Below, piece by piece: positions 6,461 through 6,822 of a DNA stretch of 6,822 nucleotides. The translations under genes were made by a program, and so were the position numbers. Source of the DNA: Caldifarciminota bacterium (lineage in GTDB: Bacteria > Hydrothermota > Hydrothermia > B15-G9 > DRBW01); NCBI GenBank assembly GCA_011042705.1, contig DRBW01000255.1, positions 1-6,822 of the forward strand, read 5' to 3'. How positions within the stretch are numbered: the first letter of the stretch is position 1; every line of letters starts with the position of its first letter. Below the pieces are notes generated by a model. The model saw nothing but the letters and a program-made list of their open reading frames with translations, did not search any database and had not been told where the DNA came from.

Positions 6461-6822
6461 ATGACCCGTAATCTATGGAAGGGCCTCTTGTTATTCATCT
6501 TTCTGCCCTTTCTTTGGGCACAGGAGGGCCAACTTATAGATAAGGTAGCAGCCAAGGTAGACGGCGAGACCATCACTCTGTCGGAAGTCGAGGAAGCCTA
6601 TAGCCTCTACAGGACACAGGTTTCACAGAAGGAGATGTCCGACGAAGAGCTCAGGAAATACGTTCTCGATGAGCTGATAAACAGGAAGCTTCTCTATCTG
6701 GTGGCGAGAGACGATACGACGATCACTGTCACCGACGAGGAAGTCAACCAGGCACTGGAGGAGCAACTTAAAAGCATAGAGGAAAGTATGGGTAAGGAGC
6801 AATTCGAGGCCGAGCTCAAGAG
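6461..6822 (+). CDS. surA: SurA-type periplasmic chaperone/peptidyl-prolyl isomerase, 3' partial
   Basis: The first 120 codons are present and the gene runs off the window. It starts with a Sec signal peptide: MTRNLWKG, a hydrophobic core LLLFIFLPFL, and a likely cleavage after Trp-Ala, before Gln21. No lipobox is seen, so the mature protein should be free in the periplasm. The mature N-terminus LIDKVAAKVDGETITLSEV corresponds to the VDKVAAVV opening of SurA. It is followed by the helical DELINRKLLYLVARDD and TVTDEEVNQALEEQL segments of the SurA N-terminal chaperone domain. SurA escorts unfolded beta-barrel proteins to the BAM complex. The parvulin domains lie beyond the window, so whether they are active cannot be judged. 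AGGAGG (6446-6451), nine bases before the ATG, supports the start. The 2-bp gap to the upstream lipoprotein gene indicates one transcript. A general PpiC-family foldase is the main alternative name. Confidence 0.85.
   Translation, partial: MTRNLWKGLLLFIFLPFLWAQEGQLIDKVAAKVDGETITLSEVEEAYSLYRTQVSQKEMSDEELRKYVLDELINRKLLYLVARDDTTITVTDEEVNQALEEQLKSIEESMGKEQFEAELK

Overview
All six genes in this window lie on the + strand and read left to right. The organism looks like a diderm (outer-membrane) bacterium, because the window ends in a SurA-type periplasmic chaperone preceded by a SurA/PpiC-like lipoprotein. Frequent AGG arginine codons, many Glu/Lys/Arg residues, and a ferredoxin resembling the Asp-ligated one of Pyrococcus furiosus hint at a thermophile. 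That is an inference. I cannot name the genus; a poorly cultivated bacterial lineage would fit.

Region 1 (1-1005) holds the 3' part of a 5'-nucleotidase/metallophosphatase-type gene whose beginning lies outside the window. Almost all metal-ligand positions of the family are substituted, so it is probably a pseudoenzyme. A 104-bp gap with a weak possible promoter follows.

Region 2 (1006-1275) is a single small ferredoxin gene with a strong ribosome binding site and a textbook intrinsic terminator. The predicted cluster ligands are three Cys and one Asp.

Region 3 (1284-6822, continuing past the edge) starts with a good sigma70-type promoter (TTGAAA, 17 bp, TATAGT) and runs as one tightly packed operon. 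Its genes are obg (ribosome-assembly GTPase), a small HEAT-repeat protein, mfd (transcription-repair coupling factor), a SurA/PpiC-like lipoprotein, and surA (cut by the window end). The first four genes overlap by 49, 20 and 56 bp, and the last junction has a 2-bp gap, so translational coupling is likely throughout. The operon joins ribosome biogenesis, transcription-coupled repair and outer-membrane protein folding.

The most notable points are the pseudo-metallophosphatase, a compact Mfd that lacks about one domain between its UvrA-binding and RNA-polymerase-binding domains, the uncharacterised HEAT gene coupled to that mfd, and a parvulin-like lipoprotein without a single histidine. I found no tRNA, rRNA, CRISPR array, insertion sequence or long repeat.
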